A stretch of 64,000 bases of DNA from Flavobacteriaceae bacterium 3519-10 (GCA_000023725.1 CP001673.1:444342-508341); one strand, 5' to 3'. Counted from the first letter of the stretch, positions 50,533 through 60,425 are shown. Numbers and translations are program-made. The notes: generated from the letters alone by a model not told the origin.

Positions 50533-52386
50533 ATGTGTGGAATCGTAGGATATACAGGTTTTCAGGACGCTTATGAGGTGGTTATAAATGGCCTTAGAAG
50601 ATTAGAATATAGAGGTTACGACAGTGCCGGTATTGTTTTGGACAGCGAAAGCCAGCCTTTTCAGGTTGCCAAAACCAAAGGGAAAGTGGACGATCTGGTA
50701 GCTATTTCAGAAGATCTGAGAGGAAAAGCCAACGTCGCAATGGGCCACACCAGATGGGCTACCCACGGCGTGCCGAGCGACCGCAACTCACATCCGCATG
50801 TATCAAATAACGCTAAGATCGCGCTCGTGCATAACGGAATCATTGAGAATTATGATACCATCAAGATTATGCTAACTGAGAAAGGTTTTATCTTTCATTC
50901 GGAAACCGACACTGAGATTCTGGTAAACCTGATCCAGTATTTCATGGATACCAACGCTGAATTAGATTTCCCCACTGCAGTTAGATTTGCATTGAACGAA
51001 GTGTATGGCGCCTACGCGATTACTGTGATGCACGACGATTTTCCGGGCGTATTAGTGGTAGCGCGTTTGGGTTCGCCACTTGCAATCGGCCTTGGAAACA
51101 AAGAATATTTTATCGCATCCGACGCAAGCCCTTTTGTTGCATTTACCAAAGAGGCGGTTTATCTGGAGGAAGGCCACATGGCAACAATTTCTCTTGAAAA
51201 CGGTGTGGATATCCGTAATATCATAGACAATTTAAAGATTATACCTGAAGTTCAGGAACTTAAATTGAGTTTAGAGCAGATTGAAAAAGGCGGTTATGAG
51301 CATTTTATGCTTAAAGAAATCTTCGAGCAGCCAAAATCAATTCACGATACTTTAAGAGGAAGACTTTTGGTGGATGAAGGCATCATTAAGATGGCCGGAA
51401 TCTGGGATCATCTTGACAGAATTAGTCAGGCGCAAAAAATTACAATTATCGCTTGTGGAACTTCCTGGCATGCAGGATTAATTGGTGAATATCTTATCGA
51501 AGAATTTGCAAGAATTCCTGTTGAGGTAGAATATGCCTCCGAATTCAGATACAGAAATCCGATTATTACTGAAAAAGATGTAGTAATCGCGATCTCCCAG
51601 TCTGGTGAAACCGCTGATACAATGGCGGCGATTAAACTGGCTAAAGAAAAAGGCGCCTTCATCTACGGCATCTGCAACGTTGTAGATTCATCTATTTCGA
51701 GGGTAACCGATGCGGGTTCATACACGCACGCAGGTCCGGAAATCGGTGTTGCGTCTACCAAAGCATTTACCGCACAGCTTACCATTCTATCGCTGATTGC
51801 ATTAAAACTAGGCAAACATAACGGACATCTGAGCAATCAGGAGTTCATGAAGTTGATTACCGAGCTTGATGCGTTGCCTAAAAAGGTTCAGGAAGTTCTC
51901 GAAAGCACGCACGAAATCACTCAAGAGATCGCAAAACAGTTTATTGATGCGCAAAACTTCCTTTATTTAGGTCGTGGCTACAACTTCCCGGCAGCTCTTG
52001 AAGGTGCACTTAAGCTAAAAGAAATTTCATACATCCACGCTGAAGGTTATCCGGCAGCTGAAATGAAACACGGACCGATTGCATTGATCGATGAAAATAT
52101 GCCGATCGTTATTATTGCTCCTAAACAGGGCCATTACGACAAAATTGTGAGCAATGTCCAGGAAATTAAGGCAAGAAAAGGGAAAATTATTGCTTTAGTT
52201 AACAAAGGTGACACTCAAGTTTCTTCGGTTGCAGATTATGTGATCGAGTTTCCTGAGACCAGCGAGTGTTTCTCACCAATCGTCGCTTCAGTACCATTGC
52301 AGTTGTTAGCCTACTATATCGCAGTTTATCGCGGTGCGAATGTAGACCAACCGAGAAATCTGGCAAAATCTGTTACGGTAGAATAA
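50533..52386 (+). CDS. glmS: Glutamine--fructose-6-phosphate aminotransferase
   Basis: The 617-residue enzyme makes glucosamine-6-phosphate for peptidoglycan and LPS. Catalytic Cys2 (MCGIVGYTGFQDAYEV) and the GHTRWATHG motif define the glutaminase half; two SIS domains (residues ~290-430 and ~460-600, with GTSWHAG, SQSGETADT, EVGVASTKAFTAQL-like GVASTKAFTAQ and the C-terminal DQPRNLAKSVTVE) form the isomerase. It follows the DUF4270 gene by 27 nt. No glmS ribozyme is visible. Confidence 0.98.
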   Translation: MCGIVGYTGFQDAYEVVINGLRRLEYRGYDSAGIVLDSESQPFQVAKTKGKVDDLVAISEDLRGKANVAMGHTRWATHGVPSDRNSHPHVSNNAKIALVHNGIIENYDTIKIMLTEKGFIFHSETDTEILVNLIQYFMDTNAELDFPTAVRFALNEVYGAYAITVMHDDFPGVLVVARLGSPLAIGLGNKEYFIASDASPFVAFTKEAVYLEEGHMATISLENGVDIRNIIDNLKIIPEVQELKLSLEQIEKGGYEHFMLKEIFEQPKSIHDTLRGRLLVDEGIIKMAGIWDHLDRISQAQKITIIACGTSWHAGLIGEYLIEEFARIPVEVEYASEFRYRNPIITEKDVVIAISQSGETADTMAAIKLAKEKGAFIYGICNVVDSSISRVTDAGSYTHAGPEIGVASTKAFTAQLTILSLIALKLGKHNGHLSNQEFMKLITELDALPKKVQEVLESTHEITQEIAKQFIDAQNFLYLGRGYNFPAALEGALKLKEISYIHAEGYPAAEMKHGPIALIDENMPIVIIAPKQGHYDKIVSNVQEIKARKGKIIALVNKGDTQVSSVADYVIEFPETSECFSPIVASVPLQLLAYYIAVYRGANVDQPRNLAKSVTVE

Positions 52387-52491
52387 AAAACAGCTTAAAC
52401 GAAATAAAATTTTCAATTTTACGTTTAGCAAAAAAATCTTCGTATTGAATGCGAAAAATTATATATTTACCGCTTAATTTTTAAAAATAGC

Positions 52492-53907
52492 ATGAAAAGA
52501 ATATTTCTTATAATATTATCAGCATCTGTTGTTATATCCTGTTCTAAAGGGGGCGGCGCCAGTGCAGGCAAACCCGGTATGAAAGGAGAATTGGTACCTA
52601 AAGGCAAAGCAAAATCCTTTGTTGCCGAACGTCCTTATGGCATGGTTGCTATTCCTGCAGGCTCGTATGTAATGGGTTTGGCCGATCAGGATTTCACCAA
52701 CACTCCCGAAAAAGCTACACTAAAGACAGTGACTGTTTCTTCATTTTTCATGGATGAAACCGAAATTACAAATGCTGAATACCGCGTATTCATCAATTAC
52801 GTGAGAGATTCGGTTGCCCGCTCGTTGCTGGCTGAAGCTGCTGGAGACGGTGGTTCTGATGGTGACGGAACTTCAATCGGAGATTTTGCTTATGCTTCTA
52901 AAAAAGCAGGTGAAGACAAAACTGCCTATCAGGAATTCATGGAGTCGCAAGGCGGCCGCGATGGTTACGACGAATCTAAGAAGTTAGACTGGTCTGTGCC
53001 GTTACAGTGGAGAACATCAGATTATCCTGATGCGCAATATGCTGAAATATTGGAATCGATGTATATTCCGCCTGCGGAAAGAATCAATAACGAAAGAATC
53101 ATCGACAGCCGTAAACTTCTGTATGCTTACAACTGGGAGGATATTGAGTCTGCTGTTAAAGATAAATCACGCGGTGCTAAGTATCTGAAGAAAGAAAGTA
53201 TTGCGGTATATCCGGACACTACTGTTTGGATCCGCGATTTCAATTATGCCTATAATGAGCCCTTATACGACGGGTATTTCTGGCACAGTGCTTACAAAAA
53301 CTATCCGGTAGTTGGTGTAACCTGGGATCAGGCACGTGCTTACTGTAACTTTAAATCTAAGTTGAAATCCGATTATAACGAATCGCTTAAAAAGAAAAAG
53401 CAGAAACCGATGGCTTTCCGTCTTCCGACTGAAGCTGAGTGGGAATATGCTGCAAGAGGTGGCAGAGAAAACGCGACCTATCCTTGGGGTGGCCCTTATC
53501 TGCAGGATGACAGAGGTTGCTACTTAGCCAACTTCAAACCGAAAAGAGGTAATTATATCGAGGACGAGAAAAAAGGAACTTATACTTATACTGCTCCTGT
53601 AAAACAGTTCGAGAAAAACGGCTTTGGTCTTTTTGACATGGCAGGAAATGTAGCTGAATGGACCGAGTCTCCGTATAATAACGCAACCTATCAGTTTGCA
53701 TCTACATTAAATCCGAACCTGTCTAACGTAGCGTATCGCGAAGTTAGAAAATCTGTGCGTGGAGGCTCTTGGAAAGACGTAGGATACCTGCTGATGAACG
53801 GCGCCCGTGATTACGAAAGGAAAGATTCTGCACGAAGCTTTATTGGTTTCAGAACTGTTCAGGATATTCCGGAAGGAACTGCCAAATTCAAAAAAAGAAC
53901 AAACTAA
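52492..53907 (+). CDS. gldK: T9SS ring lipoprotein GldK
   Basis: The 471-residue protein is GldK (PorK), the lipoprotein that with GldN forms the periplasmic ring of the T9SS. It has a lipoprotein signal (MKRIFLIILSASVVISC) and a formylglycine-enzyme-like fold: MVAIPAGSYVMGLADQDFTNTPEKATLKTVTVSSFFMDETEITNAEYRVF, FRLPTEAEWEYAARGGRENATYPWGG, GLFDMAGNVAEWTESPYN and VRGGSWKD. The catalytic cysteine role of true FGE is not expected here. A TATATTTA box precedes the gene. It opens the gldKLMN operon. Confidence 0.95.
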   Translation: MKRIFLIILSASVVISCSKGGGASAGKPGMKGELVPKGKAKSFVAERPYGMVAIPAGSYVMGLADQDFTNTPEKATLKTVTVSSFFMDETEITNAEYRVFINYVRDSVARSLLAEAAGDGGSDGDGTSIGDFAYASKKAGEDKTAYQEFMESQGGRDGYDESKKLDWSVPLQWRTSDYPDAQYAEILESMYIPPAERINNERIIDSRKLLYAYNWEDIESAVKDKSRGAKYLKKESIAVYPDTTVWIRDFNYAYNEPLYDGYFWHSAYKNYPVVGVTWDQARAYCNFKSKLKSDYNESLKKKKQKPMAFRLPTEAEWEYAARGGRENATYPWGGPYLQDDRGCYLANFKPKRGNYIEDEKKGTYTYTAPVKQFEKNGFGLFDMAGNVAEWTESPYNNATYQFASTLNPNLSNVAYREVRKSVRGGSWKDVGYLLMNGARDYERKDSARSFIGFRTVQDIPEGTAKFKKRTN

Positions 53908-53953
53908 TCATCAGAAAACAAAAATTTAACAATCAATTTTAAAATTTACGGAT

Positions 53954-54640
53954 ATGTTTAAATCTAAAGAAGCTATATATAATTTCATCTATTCTTTTGG
54001 TGCTGCAATTGTAATTATCGGTGCACTATTCAAATTAACCCACTGGAGTATCGGCCCATTAACGGGCAACGTTACCCTTGCTATTGGTCTTATCACTGAG
54101 GCTATTATCTTTATCATTTTCGCTTTCGACGCCCCTAAATCTGAAGAGTCTTATGCATGGGAAAACGTATATCCAGAATTGCTCGACAGAGACGCAAATC
54201 CAAATCCTAAACATTCTACAGTTGGTTTTCAGGCTGCTGAGGTGAAAGAACTTGAAGTATCGCTTTCAGAAAAACTCGACAAAATGTTAGAAGATGCCAA
54301 ACTTGACGTTACGCTTTTCGAAAGACTAAGAACAGGGATCGATAAGTTTTCTAATTCAGTTGATCAGATCAATCAAACCGTTGATGTTACCGGTTCTACA
54401 CAGAAATACAACGATCAGTTAGTTCTTGCGGCAAGCCACTTAGAGAGCATGAACGCTTTATATGCACTTCAGTTGGAGCATGGCCAGTCTCAGGCAGAAT
54501 ACAGCAAAAAATATGTTGAGGATATGCAGAAGTCTGCAGCTCATTCTGAAAGATTTAACGAAGAATTATCCGGACTAACCACTAACTTAAACAACCTGAA
54601 CAGAGTTTACGGCGGTATGCTTAGCGCGATGAAATCTTAG
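53954..54640 (+). CDS. gldL: T9SS motor protein GldL
   Basis: The 228-residue inner-membrane protein has two N-terminal helices (residues ~12-30 and ~40-58, FGAAIVIIGALFKLTHWSIG and VTLAIGLITEAIIFIIFAF) and a long cytoplasmic coiled-coil tail. With GldM it forms the proton-driven T9SS motor; Glu in LITEAIIF is a plausible proton site, by analogy with studied GldL. Spacing to gldK is 46 nt, to gldM 50 nt. Confidence 0.95.
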   Translation: MFKSKEAIYNFIYSFGAAIVIIGALFKLTHWSIGPLTGNVTLAIGLITEAIIFIIFAFDAPKSEESYAWENVYPELLDRDANPNPKHSTVGFQAAEVKELEVSLSEKLDKMLEDAKLDVTLFERLRTGIDKFSNSVDQINQTVDVTGSTQKYNDQLVLAASHLESMNALYALQLEHGQSQAEYSKKYVEDMQKSAAHSERFNEELSGLTTNLNNLNRVYGGMLSAMKS

Positions 54641-54690
54641 TTTTCCAACCATTTTATATTTAAAATCTATTAAACAAAATTTACTGAAGA

Positions 54691-56262
54691 ATGGCACAAG
54701 GAAAACAGACCCCTCGTCAGAAGATGATCAACCTGATGTATCTGGTCTTCATTGCAATGCTTGCGATGCAGATCGATCAGGAGATTATACGGTCTTATAA
54801 CGATACCAACCAGACGCTTACCGATACAAGGGATTTGGTAGAGCAGAAAAATGATAAGATTTTTGAAAAAACATTAGAAGCAAAGGCGGCTAATACACCC
54901 GAAACATATACGAAACCGCTCGCAGATTATCAGGGTTTGAAAACCAGAGCCAATGATCTGGTTTCGTTTATCGAAGGACTCAAAACGAAATTAAAGCAGG
55001 AAGCAGAATATGTTGATGGAATTGATGTTAGCGAAAATTTCGCCGCGCTGAACAATACAGAACCTTCCTCAAAAATGTTCTTCAACGGTGCCGATGAAAA
55101 CAAGCCATCAAAATCGTCCGCTGACTTGAAAGCTAAAATGGCGGCACTACAAACATACATTGCACAGACTTTCGGAGGAAATTCCGACATGAAACATGTT
55201 GTGGATCGTGCTAAAACAACTTTAACCACAGAGTTAAAGAAAGAGCAGGCTATAAAAAATAAAAACTGGTTACAGTATAAATTCTATGGACAGCCACTTA
55301 TCGCGGCGCTTTCAAACTTGGAAGTAATTCAGTCTGAAGCTAGAAACCTTCAGTCGGATGCGTTGATGACAATGCTTCAGGAAAAAGTGGATGCCGACAT
55401 TAAGTTTGATGCTTACCAGGCAATTGTGTCAGCGCCAACCTCCGTTGTTCTTGGTGAAGCTGTTCAGGCGAAAGTAGCCATCGGAAACTATTCAAGCAAT
55501 GTTCCGGGGTTATCAATGCCGGGCCTTTCTGAAAGCAATGGTCAGGGAATAGCAAGTTTAAATACGAGTTCACTTGGTGAGAAATCATTTAGCGGAAATA
55601 TTTCTTTCACCGATGTGAAGGGGAATGTAATTTCGTTGCCTTACAATCATACCTACAATGTTGTCGCCGGCTCCAAAGAAGTCGCGTTCGAAAGTGGAGC
55701 TTTGCTGTCAGCTGATAAAATGCAGGTATTGTATAGAGGATTACCAAATCCAATTTCAGGATCAATTCTTGGTGCAAATAATGCGCAAACAACTTTATCT
55801 GCCTCTGGAGCTTCGGTTTCCAAAACTGGTGGAGGCACGTGGGTTGTAACACCAGGAGGTGGATCAAGCACCACACTTACAATTTCTGGTAAAGGACCAA
55901 AAGGAGAAACGATCTCCAAAGCCTTCACGTTCAGAATTAAAAACGTTCCGCCACCTGTAGGTGAAATTCAGGGCAAATCAGTGGTGTCGATGCCGGCAAG
56001 TTCAATCCCGAACCAAAGAGTAACGGCCGATATGCCTGATTTCGATTTCCCGGTGAGTTTTACAGTGAACAGTTTTATGTTCAAAGTGCCGGGTAGAGCA
56101 GCGATGCAGGTTTCAGGTAATTCCCTGAGCTCAGTTGCAGCTTTAACCAAGAACTTACGTGCAGGAGACATCGCTTATGTATTCAATATTAATGCAACAG
56201 CCACCGGATTGGGAGGCCAGGCACTGAAGCAGATTCCGCCGGTTGTAATAAACGTACAGTAA
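54691..56262 (+). CDS. gldM: T9SS motor protein GldM
   Basis: The 523-residue protein has one membrane helix near the N-terminus (KMINLMYLVFIAMLAMQID, residues ~11-30) and a large periplasmic part consisting of a helical region (ITEL-type coiled coil up to ~210) and several beta domains (residues ~220-520), as in GldM structures. It transmits motion from GldL to the GldK/GldN ring. The TPRQKMINLMYLVFIAMLA opening is highly typical. Confidence 0.96.
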   Translation: MAQGKQTPRQKMINLMYLVFIAMLAMQIDQEIIRSYNDTNQTLTDTRDLVEQKNDKIFEKTLEAKAANTPETYTKPLADYQGLKTRANDLVSFIEGLKTKLKQEAEYVDGIDVSENFAALNNTEPSSKMFFNGADENKPSKSSADLKAKMAALQTYIAQTFGGNSDMKHVVDRAKTTLTTELKKEQAIKNKNWLQYKFYGQPLIAALSNLEVIQSEARNLQSDALMTMLQEKVDADIKFDAYQAIVSAPTSVVLGEAVQAKVAIGNYSSNVPGLSMPGLSESNGQGIASLNTSSLGEKSFSGNISFTDVKGNVISLPYNHTYNVVAGSKEVAFESGALLSADKMQVLYRGLPNPISGSILGANNAQTTLSASGASVSKTGGGTWVVTPGGGSSTTLTISGKGPKGETISKAFTFRIKNVPPPVGEIQGKSVVSMPASSIPNQRVTADMPDFDFPVSFTVNSFMFKVPGRAAMQVSGNSLSSVAALTKNLRAGDIAYVFNINATATGLGGQALKQIPPVVINVQ

Positions 56263-56302
56263 TTACGTTGTTGATTTAATATCTTAGTCTTAAAATTTAA
56301 AA

Positions 56303-57373
56303 ATGAAAAAGGTCATATTTTTATTTCTTTCTTTAGGTTTCCTGTCAGTACAGGCACAAACGAAAAGAAATTCAGCTAATACAACACCTCAAACAAACCA
56401 GACGGCAGAGCCGGAAGCTCCCGTGGTGGATACTTCCGGTGCTGCAATGGATCCTGCAGAAGGCGGCGTTGCGGCGGATGAACCCGTGAACTCAATGTCT
56501 ATCCTTAATGCGAAATCACCGGAGTCTTTCAGGCAGTTTCGCGAGACAGGTATGATCAAGCAGGGTGATTCAATGGTTTCTGTTAAAAAAGAGCCGTTGA
56601 AATATGGCTTTATTGAAGATAAAGACATCCTGAAAAGTATGGTGGTGTGGGAAATCATCGATATGAATGATAAAATTAACCAACCGTTTTATCACAACGA
56701 GGACGGTTTGGTTTCACAGAATAAATCTTTGTACCAGCTGCTTTTCGACGCCATTAACGACGGGAGAATTACTGAGGTTTACGATGATGAGATGTTCCAG
56801 ACAAGATTAAGTCCGGACGCTATTTCAGCTCGTATTAAAAATGAAGTAATGAGTGATGCCGGAATCGACAGAATTAACGAAGCCGGAACACTTACTGAAG
56901 ACGAAAAAAGAGAATACACCAACGTTTACGAAACAAAAACTGAAAATGTTAAAGTTTTGAAAATCAAAGGGATGTGGTATATCGACCGCCGAGACAGCCA
57001 GATGAAATACCGTTTGCTTGGCATCGCGGCAATGGGTCAGGATCCGTCTACAATGGGCCAGTACGGACCAGACGGGCAGCCAATTGCGTCTAAGGATGAA
57101 TTAATTGATTTGTTCTGGGTGTATTATCCGGATGCGCGCAACGTATTGGCGAATTCAGTGGTATTCAACAGCAAGAACCTTTCTTCCGATATCACTTTTG
57201 ATGATATTCTTAATGCCAGACGTTTTTCTACGATTATTTATAAGTCGGATAACGGCCTTGGGAATGGTGTGATTAAAGATTACATCCCGCGTGATGCAGA
57301 TGCTCAGCTTGAAGAAAGTGAGCGTATCAAAGCGCAGATCCTCGAGATGGAGAATGACATGTGGAATTACTAA
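56303..57373 (+). CDS. gldN: T9SS ring protein GldN
   Basis: The 356-residue periplasmic protein has a signal peptide (MKKVIFLFLSLGFLSVQAQ), a Pro/Ala/Glu-rich linker and the GldN core: EDKDILKSMVVWEIIDMNDKINQPFYH, VKVLKIKGMWYIDRRDSQMKYRLLGIAAMGQD and ELIDLFWVYYPDARNVLANS. It binds GldK in the T9SS ring. It is the last gene of gldKLMN; a terminator follows 20 nt later. Confidence 0.95.
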   Translation: MKKVIFLFLSLGFLSVQAQTKRNSANTTPQTNQTAEPEAPVVDTSGAAMDPAEGGVAADEPVNSMSILNAKSPESFRQFRETGMIKQGDSMVSVKKEPLKYGFIEDKDILKSMVVWEIIDMNDKINQPFYHNEDGLVSQNKSLYQLLFDAINDGRITEVYDDEMFQTRLSPDAISARIKNEVMSDAGIDRINEAGTLTEDEKREYTNVYETKTENVKVLKIKGMWYIDRRDSQMKYRLLGIAAMGQDPSTMGQYGPDGQPIASKDELIDLFWVYYPDARNVLANSVVFNSKNLSSDITFDDILNARRFSTIIYKSDNGLGNGVIKDYIPRDADAQLEESERIKAQILEMENDMWNY

Positions 57374-57392
57374 ACAACACGGAAATAATAAT

Positions 57393-57424
57393 AAACCTGA
57401 GTATCTTTGCTCAGGTTTTTTTAT
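57393..57424 (+). terminator. Terminator after gldN, with a promoter-like box in its loop
   Basis: AAACCTGAG and CTCAGGTTT form a 9-bp stem, followed by T to about 57422. The 8-nt loop is TATCTTTG, an exact match to the -7 promoter box, 25 nt before the next gene's ATG. Confidence 0.8.
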
Positions 57425-57434
57425 ACCCAAACTT

Positions 57435-58475
57435 ATGGTAAATGTAGATTATATCGTTGTTGGCGGTGGCTACGCCGGCTTATTTTTCGCCCATCAGCTA
57501 ATTAAAAATAAGAAAACGTTTGTGATCTTTACAGGTGACCGAAAAAGTGCCTCGAGAATCTCGGCGGGAATCGTTAATCCTGTTGTGTTAAAGAAATTCA
57601 CGACGTTTTGGCTGGCAAAGGAACAGATCGAAGCGTTACATCGCACCCTCAACGAAATCTCGGGATATACCCGAGAAAATTATCTGATCCGCGAGAATAT
57701 CCAGCGTATATTTCATGATGAAAACGAAAAGGACTTATGGCTCCAGAAGTCGGAAAGCGAAGAATTAAATCCGTATTTAAATCCGTATTTTAAACAGCTG
57801 GATGTAATTCTTAATCCATTCGGGACAGGAACTGTTGATCAGTCGGCAAGGCTCGATGTTAACGCTTTTTTTAAGGGTTTAAATGAGTATCTGAGCGCTC
57901 ACGACCATGTACATGAAGAAGCATTCGATTATACGGCGCTACAAGATCATAATTATCGAAAATTCACATTCAAACATATCGTTTTCTGCGAAGGGATGGG
58001 CGTGAGGAAGAATCCTTTCTTTGCAGAGATCCCTGTAATTCCTAATAAAGGCCATCATCTGAAAGTCAGCCTTTCTGAACGCCTTCATCATCAGTTTACC
58101 TTGAAAAAGAAGCATTTTCTTTTTCCGTTAGATGAAAAGTTTCATTATTATGGTGGCACCTACGACCCGAACGAAAGGCCAGACGAAGTTGATGCGCATG
58201 CCACGCAACAGCTTCGGGACGGTCTGTCGGAATTTTATCCGCATGCTTTTGAGGTTGAGGAAGTGAATTTCGCTTTGCGTCCAACCGTTAAAGACCGGCG
58301 ACCTATACTGGGGAGTCATCCGCGTCAGCCGAACTATTATGTATTTAACGGCCTCGGTGCGCGCGGAATTCTGAACGGCTGCTATTTTTCCGAAATCCTG
58401 TTTGAACATATCGAACACGGAAAACCGTTAATTCCCGAGGTAGATTTAAACAGATTCACGGTCAAGCATCTGTAG
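57435..58475 (+). CDS. FAD-dependent oxidoreductase (D-amino-acid oxidase/DadA-like)
   Basis: The 346-residue protein begins VDYIVVGGGYAGLFFAHQLI, the FAD-binding dinucleotide fold, and ends with the second FAD motif LRPTVKDRRPILGSHPRQPNYYVFNGLGARGILNGCYFS, the layout of DAO-family glycine/D-amino-acid oxidases. The substrate is unknown. I use the ATG at 57435: the upstream in-frame part overlaps gldN's 3' end and the terminator in another frame and is not protein-like. Confidence 0.87.
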   Translation: MVNVDYIVVGGGYAGLFFAHQLIKNKKTFVIFTGDRKSASRISAGIVNPVVLKKFTTFWLAKEQIEALHRTLNEISGYTRENYLIRENIQRIFHDENEKDLWLQKSESEELNPYLNPYFKQLDVILNPFGTGTVDQSARLDVNAFFKGLNEYLSAHDHVHEEAFDYTALQDHNYRKFTFKHIVFCEGMGVRKNPFFAEIPVIPNKGHHLKVSLSERLHHQFTLKKKHFLFPLDEKFHYYGGTYDPNERPDEVDAHATQQLRDGLSEFYPHAFEVEEVNFALRPTVKDRRPILGSHPRQPNYYVFNGLGARGILNGCYFSEILFEHIEHGKPLIPEVDLNRFTVKHL

Positions 58476-58733
58476 CCACATAAATTTATTGCTTTATAGA
58501 ATCGGGCTGAGACTTCTACCTTTTAGTTTCAAGCGGATTAACGCTCTGAAAGGGTTGTATCGTCATGCGCTGAATATAAAGATTGACTTCAATCGTTACT
58601 TCGGTACGGTATTAGCATAGTATCGCCAATTTCAGAGGAATTTAAATTTAATTATTAGTAAAATAACATTGCATTTTTTGAATGCAAAATATTAGATTAC
58701 TATTTATGTTATCAATCATGTAAAAATAAAAGC

Positions 58734-58762
58734 TTGTTATTGAAGTTAATGAATTACCTTTA
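58734..58762 (+). promoter_or_regulatory. Promoter for the ice-binding protein gene
   Basis: TTG at 58734-58736, an 18-nt spacer and TACCTTTA at 58755-58762 (one mismatch to TAnnTTTG). The rest of the 331-nt gap from 58476 is AT-rich, with a TTGCATT/AATGCAA hairpin, and no gene is visible. Confidence 0.5.
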
Positions 58763-58806
58763 CCGAGTTAAAACAATTACGTTTTTACATACATCCAAAA
58801 AAGATA

Positions 58807-60408
58807 ATGAATAAATTTTTACTACTGGCTGCTTCGGTTGCCTTTATGAGCTTCTCAGGCAAGGCTCACGCTCAGGCGCCAACTTTAGGTGCAGCGGCAA
58901 ACTTTGCCCTTTTCACCACAGCAGGTGCTGTAACCAACACTGGGTTGTCTCATATCACCGGGGATGTGGGAACCAATAACGCGGCCAGCACCAATTTCGG
59001 AAATGTGGATGGCGTAATGCAGGATTCAAATGGAGCTACCAGCGCTGCGGCGGCTGACCTTCTAATCGCCTATAACCTGTTAAACGCTGCAATCCCGACT
59101 GCTACACTTGCACCACTCTTGGGCAACGGCACTACGCTTACAGCCGGAAATTATTTCATCGGTCAAGGTGCCAGTTTAAGCGGGACGCTTACACTTGACG
59201 GTGGCGGGAATTCCAATTCGGTTTTTATTTTTAAAATTCAGGGCGCTTTGTCCTCTGCAGCTAACACACAGGTTCTGCTTACAAACGGCGCACTGGCCTG
59301 CAACGTGTTCTGGAAAGTTGAAGGTCTTGTTGACCTGGCTACAAACACGGTTATGAAAGGAAATGTTGTTGCTAACAATGCAGCGATCGTTCTTCAGAGT
59401 GGGGTTTCGCTTGAAGGCCGTGCGCTTTCAACTACCGGTGCCATTACAGTTACAGGAGTTACCGTGCGTAAACCTATTCTTTGTGGCTCAGCGGTACTTA
59501 CAGGTCCTGTTGCACCCAATTTAGGAACTGTGGTTTGTTATACTATTTTCTCCGGAAACGGAGCTTTAACAAATGCGGGAATTACCTATGTTACCGGAGA
59601 TGTGGGAACTAATGTAGGCTTAACTACAGGTTTCCAGGCCGATAATGTTAATGGTACGATCCATTCGAATCCAGATACTTCAACCGCGCAGGCTGCTTTG
59701 GATCTTAACAATGCATATACCTACCTTAACACGCTTCCTACTGATATCGAATTGCTTTACCCAGCAGCCTTTGGACAGAATCTTGTGTTGACTCCGCATA
59801 CTTATTTATTGAATGCAGCTACTGTATTGAATGGTAAAGTAACACTTGACGCACAGGGTAATGAGAATGCAGTGTTTGTAATTAAGATCAACGGAGCTTT
59901 ATCCACTACGGTTAATGCGTCTGTAGAACTTATCAACGGTGCAATTGCAAAGAATGTTTTCTGGAAAGTTGACGGAGCAGTAGATCTTAATGATTACACC
60001 AAATTCAAAGGATCAGTTATCGGTAACAATGGTGCTGTGATTATAAATACCGGCGTAGAGATTGAAGGTCGTGTGCTGAGCACTAGCGGTGGAATTTCAA
60101 CATTCGGCATCAACGCACAAATGACTCCGGGTTGCGAACTTTTGGGAACAGGATCTAATACAGTTGCAATACAGGCGGCGAAGTTTTATCCAAACCCGTT
60201 TTCATCAGTTTTAAATGTAACCATGGAAGATTTGAACGGGGGTTCAACGCTTACGATATATAATGCAGCAGGAAGCCAGGTTTTCAGCAAGGTTTTATCA
60301 ACTAAGACGACATCGTTGTCAATGAAACTTCCGGCTGGAGTTTATTTCTACCAAATGATCGGTAAAAACGGAGCAAAGCAGGCAGGTAAACTGATTGCTA
60401 AGCCATAA
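58807..60408 (+). CDS. Secreted tandem ice-binding protein (two DUF3494 domains) with T9SS sorting domain
   Basis: The 533-residue protein has a signal peptide (ending SFSGKAHAQ) and two ice-binding-protein domains: residues ~25-225 (LGAAANFALFTTAGAVTNTGLSHITGDVGTN, GALACNVFWKVEGLVDLATNTVMKGNVVANNAAIVLQSGVSLEGRALS) and ~238-438 (the same motifs: GITYVTGDVGTN, NVFWKVDGAVDLNDYTKFKGSVIGNNGAVIINTGVEIEGRVLS). Residues ~455-533 (KFYPNPFSSVLNVTMEDL to AGKLIAKP) form a type A-like T9SS sorting domain, so it should be exported by the gldKLMN/porZ system. Members bind ice or limit its growth; activity here is inferred. Confidence 0.92.
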   Translation: MNKFLLLAASVAFMSFSGKAHAQAPTLGAAANFALFTTAGAVTNTGLSHITGDVGTNNAASTNFGNVDGVMQDSNGATSAAAADLLIAYNLLNAAIPTATLAPLLGNGTTLTAGNYFIGQGASLSGTLTLDGGGNSNSVFIFKIQGALSSAANTQVLLTNGALACNVFWKVEGLVDLATNTVMKGNVVANNAAIVLQSGVSLEGRALSTTGAITVTGVTVRKPILCGSAVLTGPVAPNLGTVVCYTIFSGNGALTNAGITYVTGDVGTNVGLTTGFQADNVNGTIHSNPDTSTAQAALDLNNAYTYLNTLPTDIELLYPAAFGQNLVLTPHTYLLNAATVLNGKVTLDAQGNENAVFVIKINGALSTTVNASVELINGAIAKNVFWKVDGAVDLNDYTKFKGSVIGNNGAVIINTGVEIEGRVLSTSGGISTFGINAQMTPGCELLGTGSNTVAIQAAKFYPNPFSSVLNVTMEDLNGGSTLTIYNAAGSQVFSKVLSTKTTSLSMKLPAGVYFYQMIGKNGAKQAGKLIAKP

Positions 60409-60425
60409 TATTTTTAGCTAGACTT

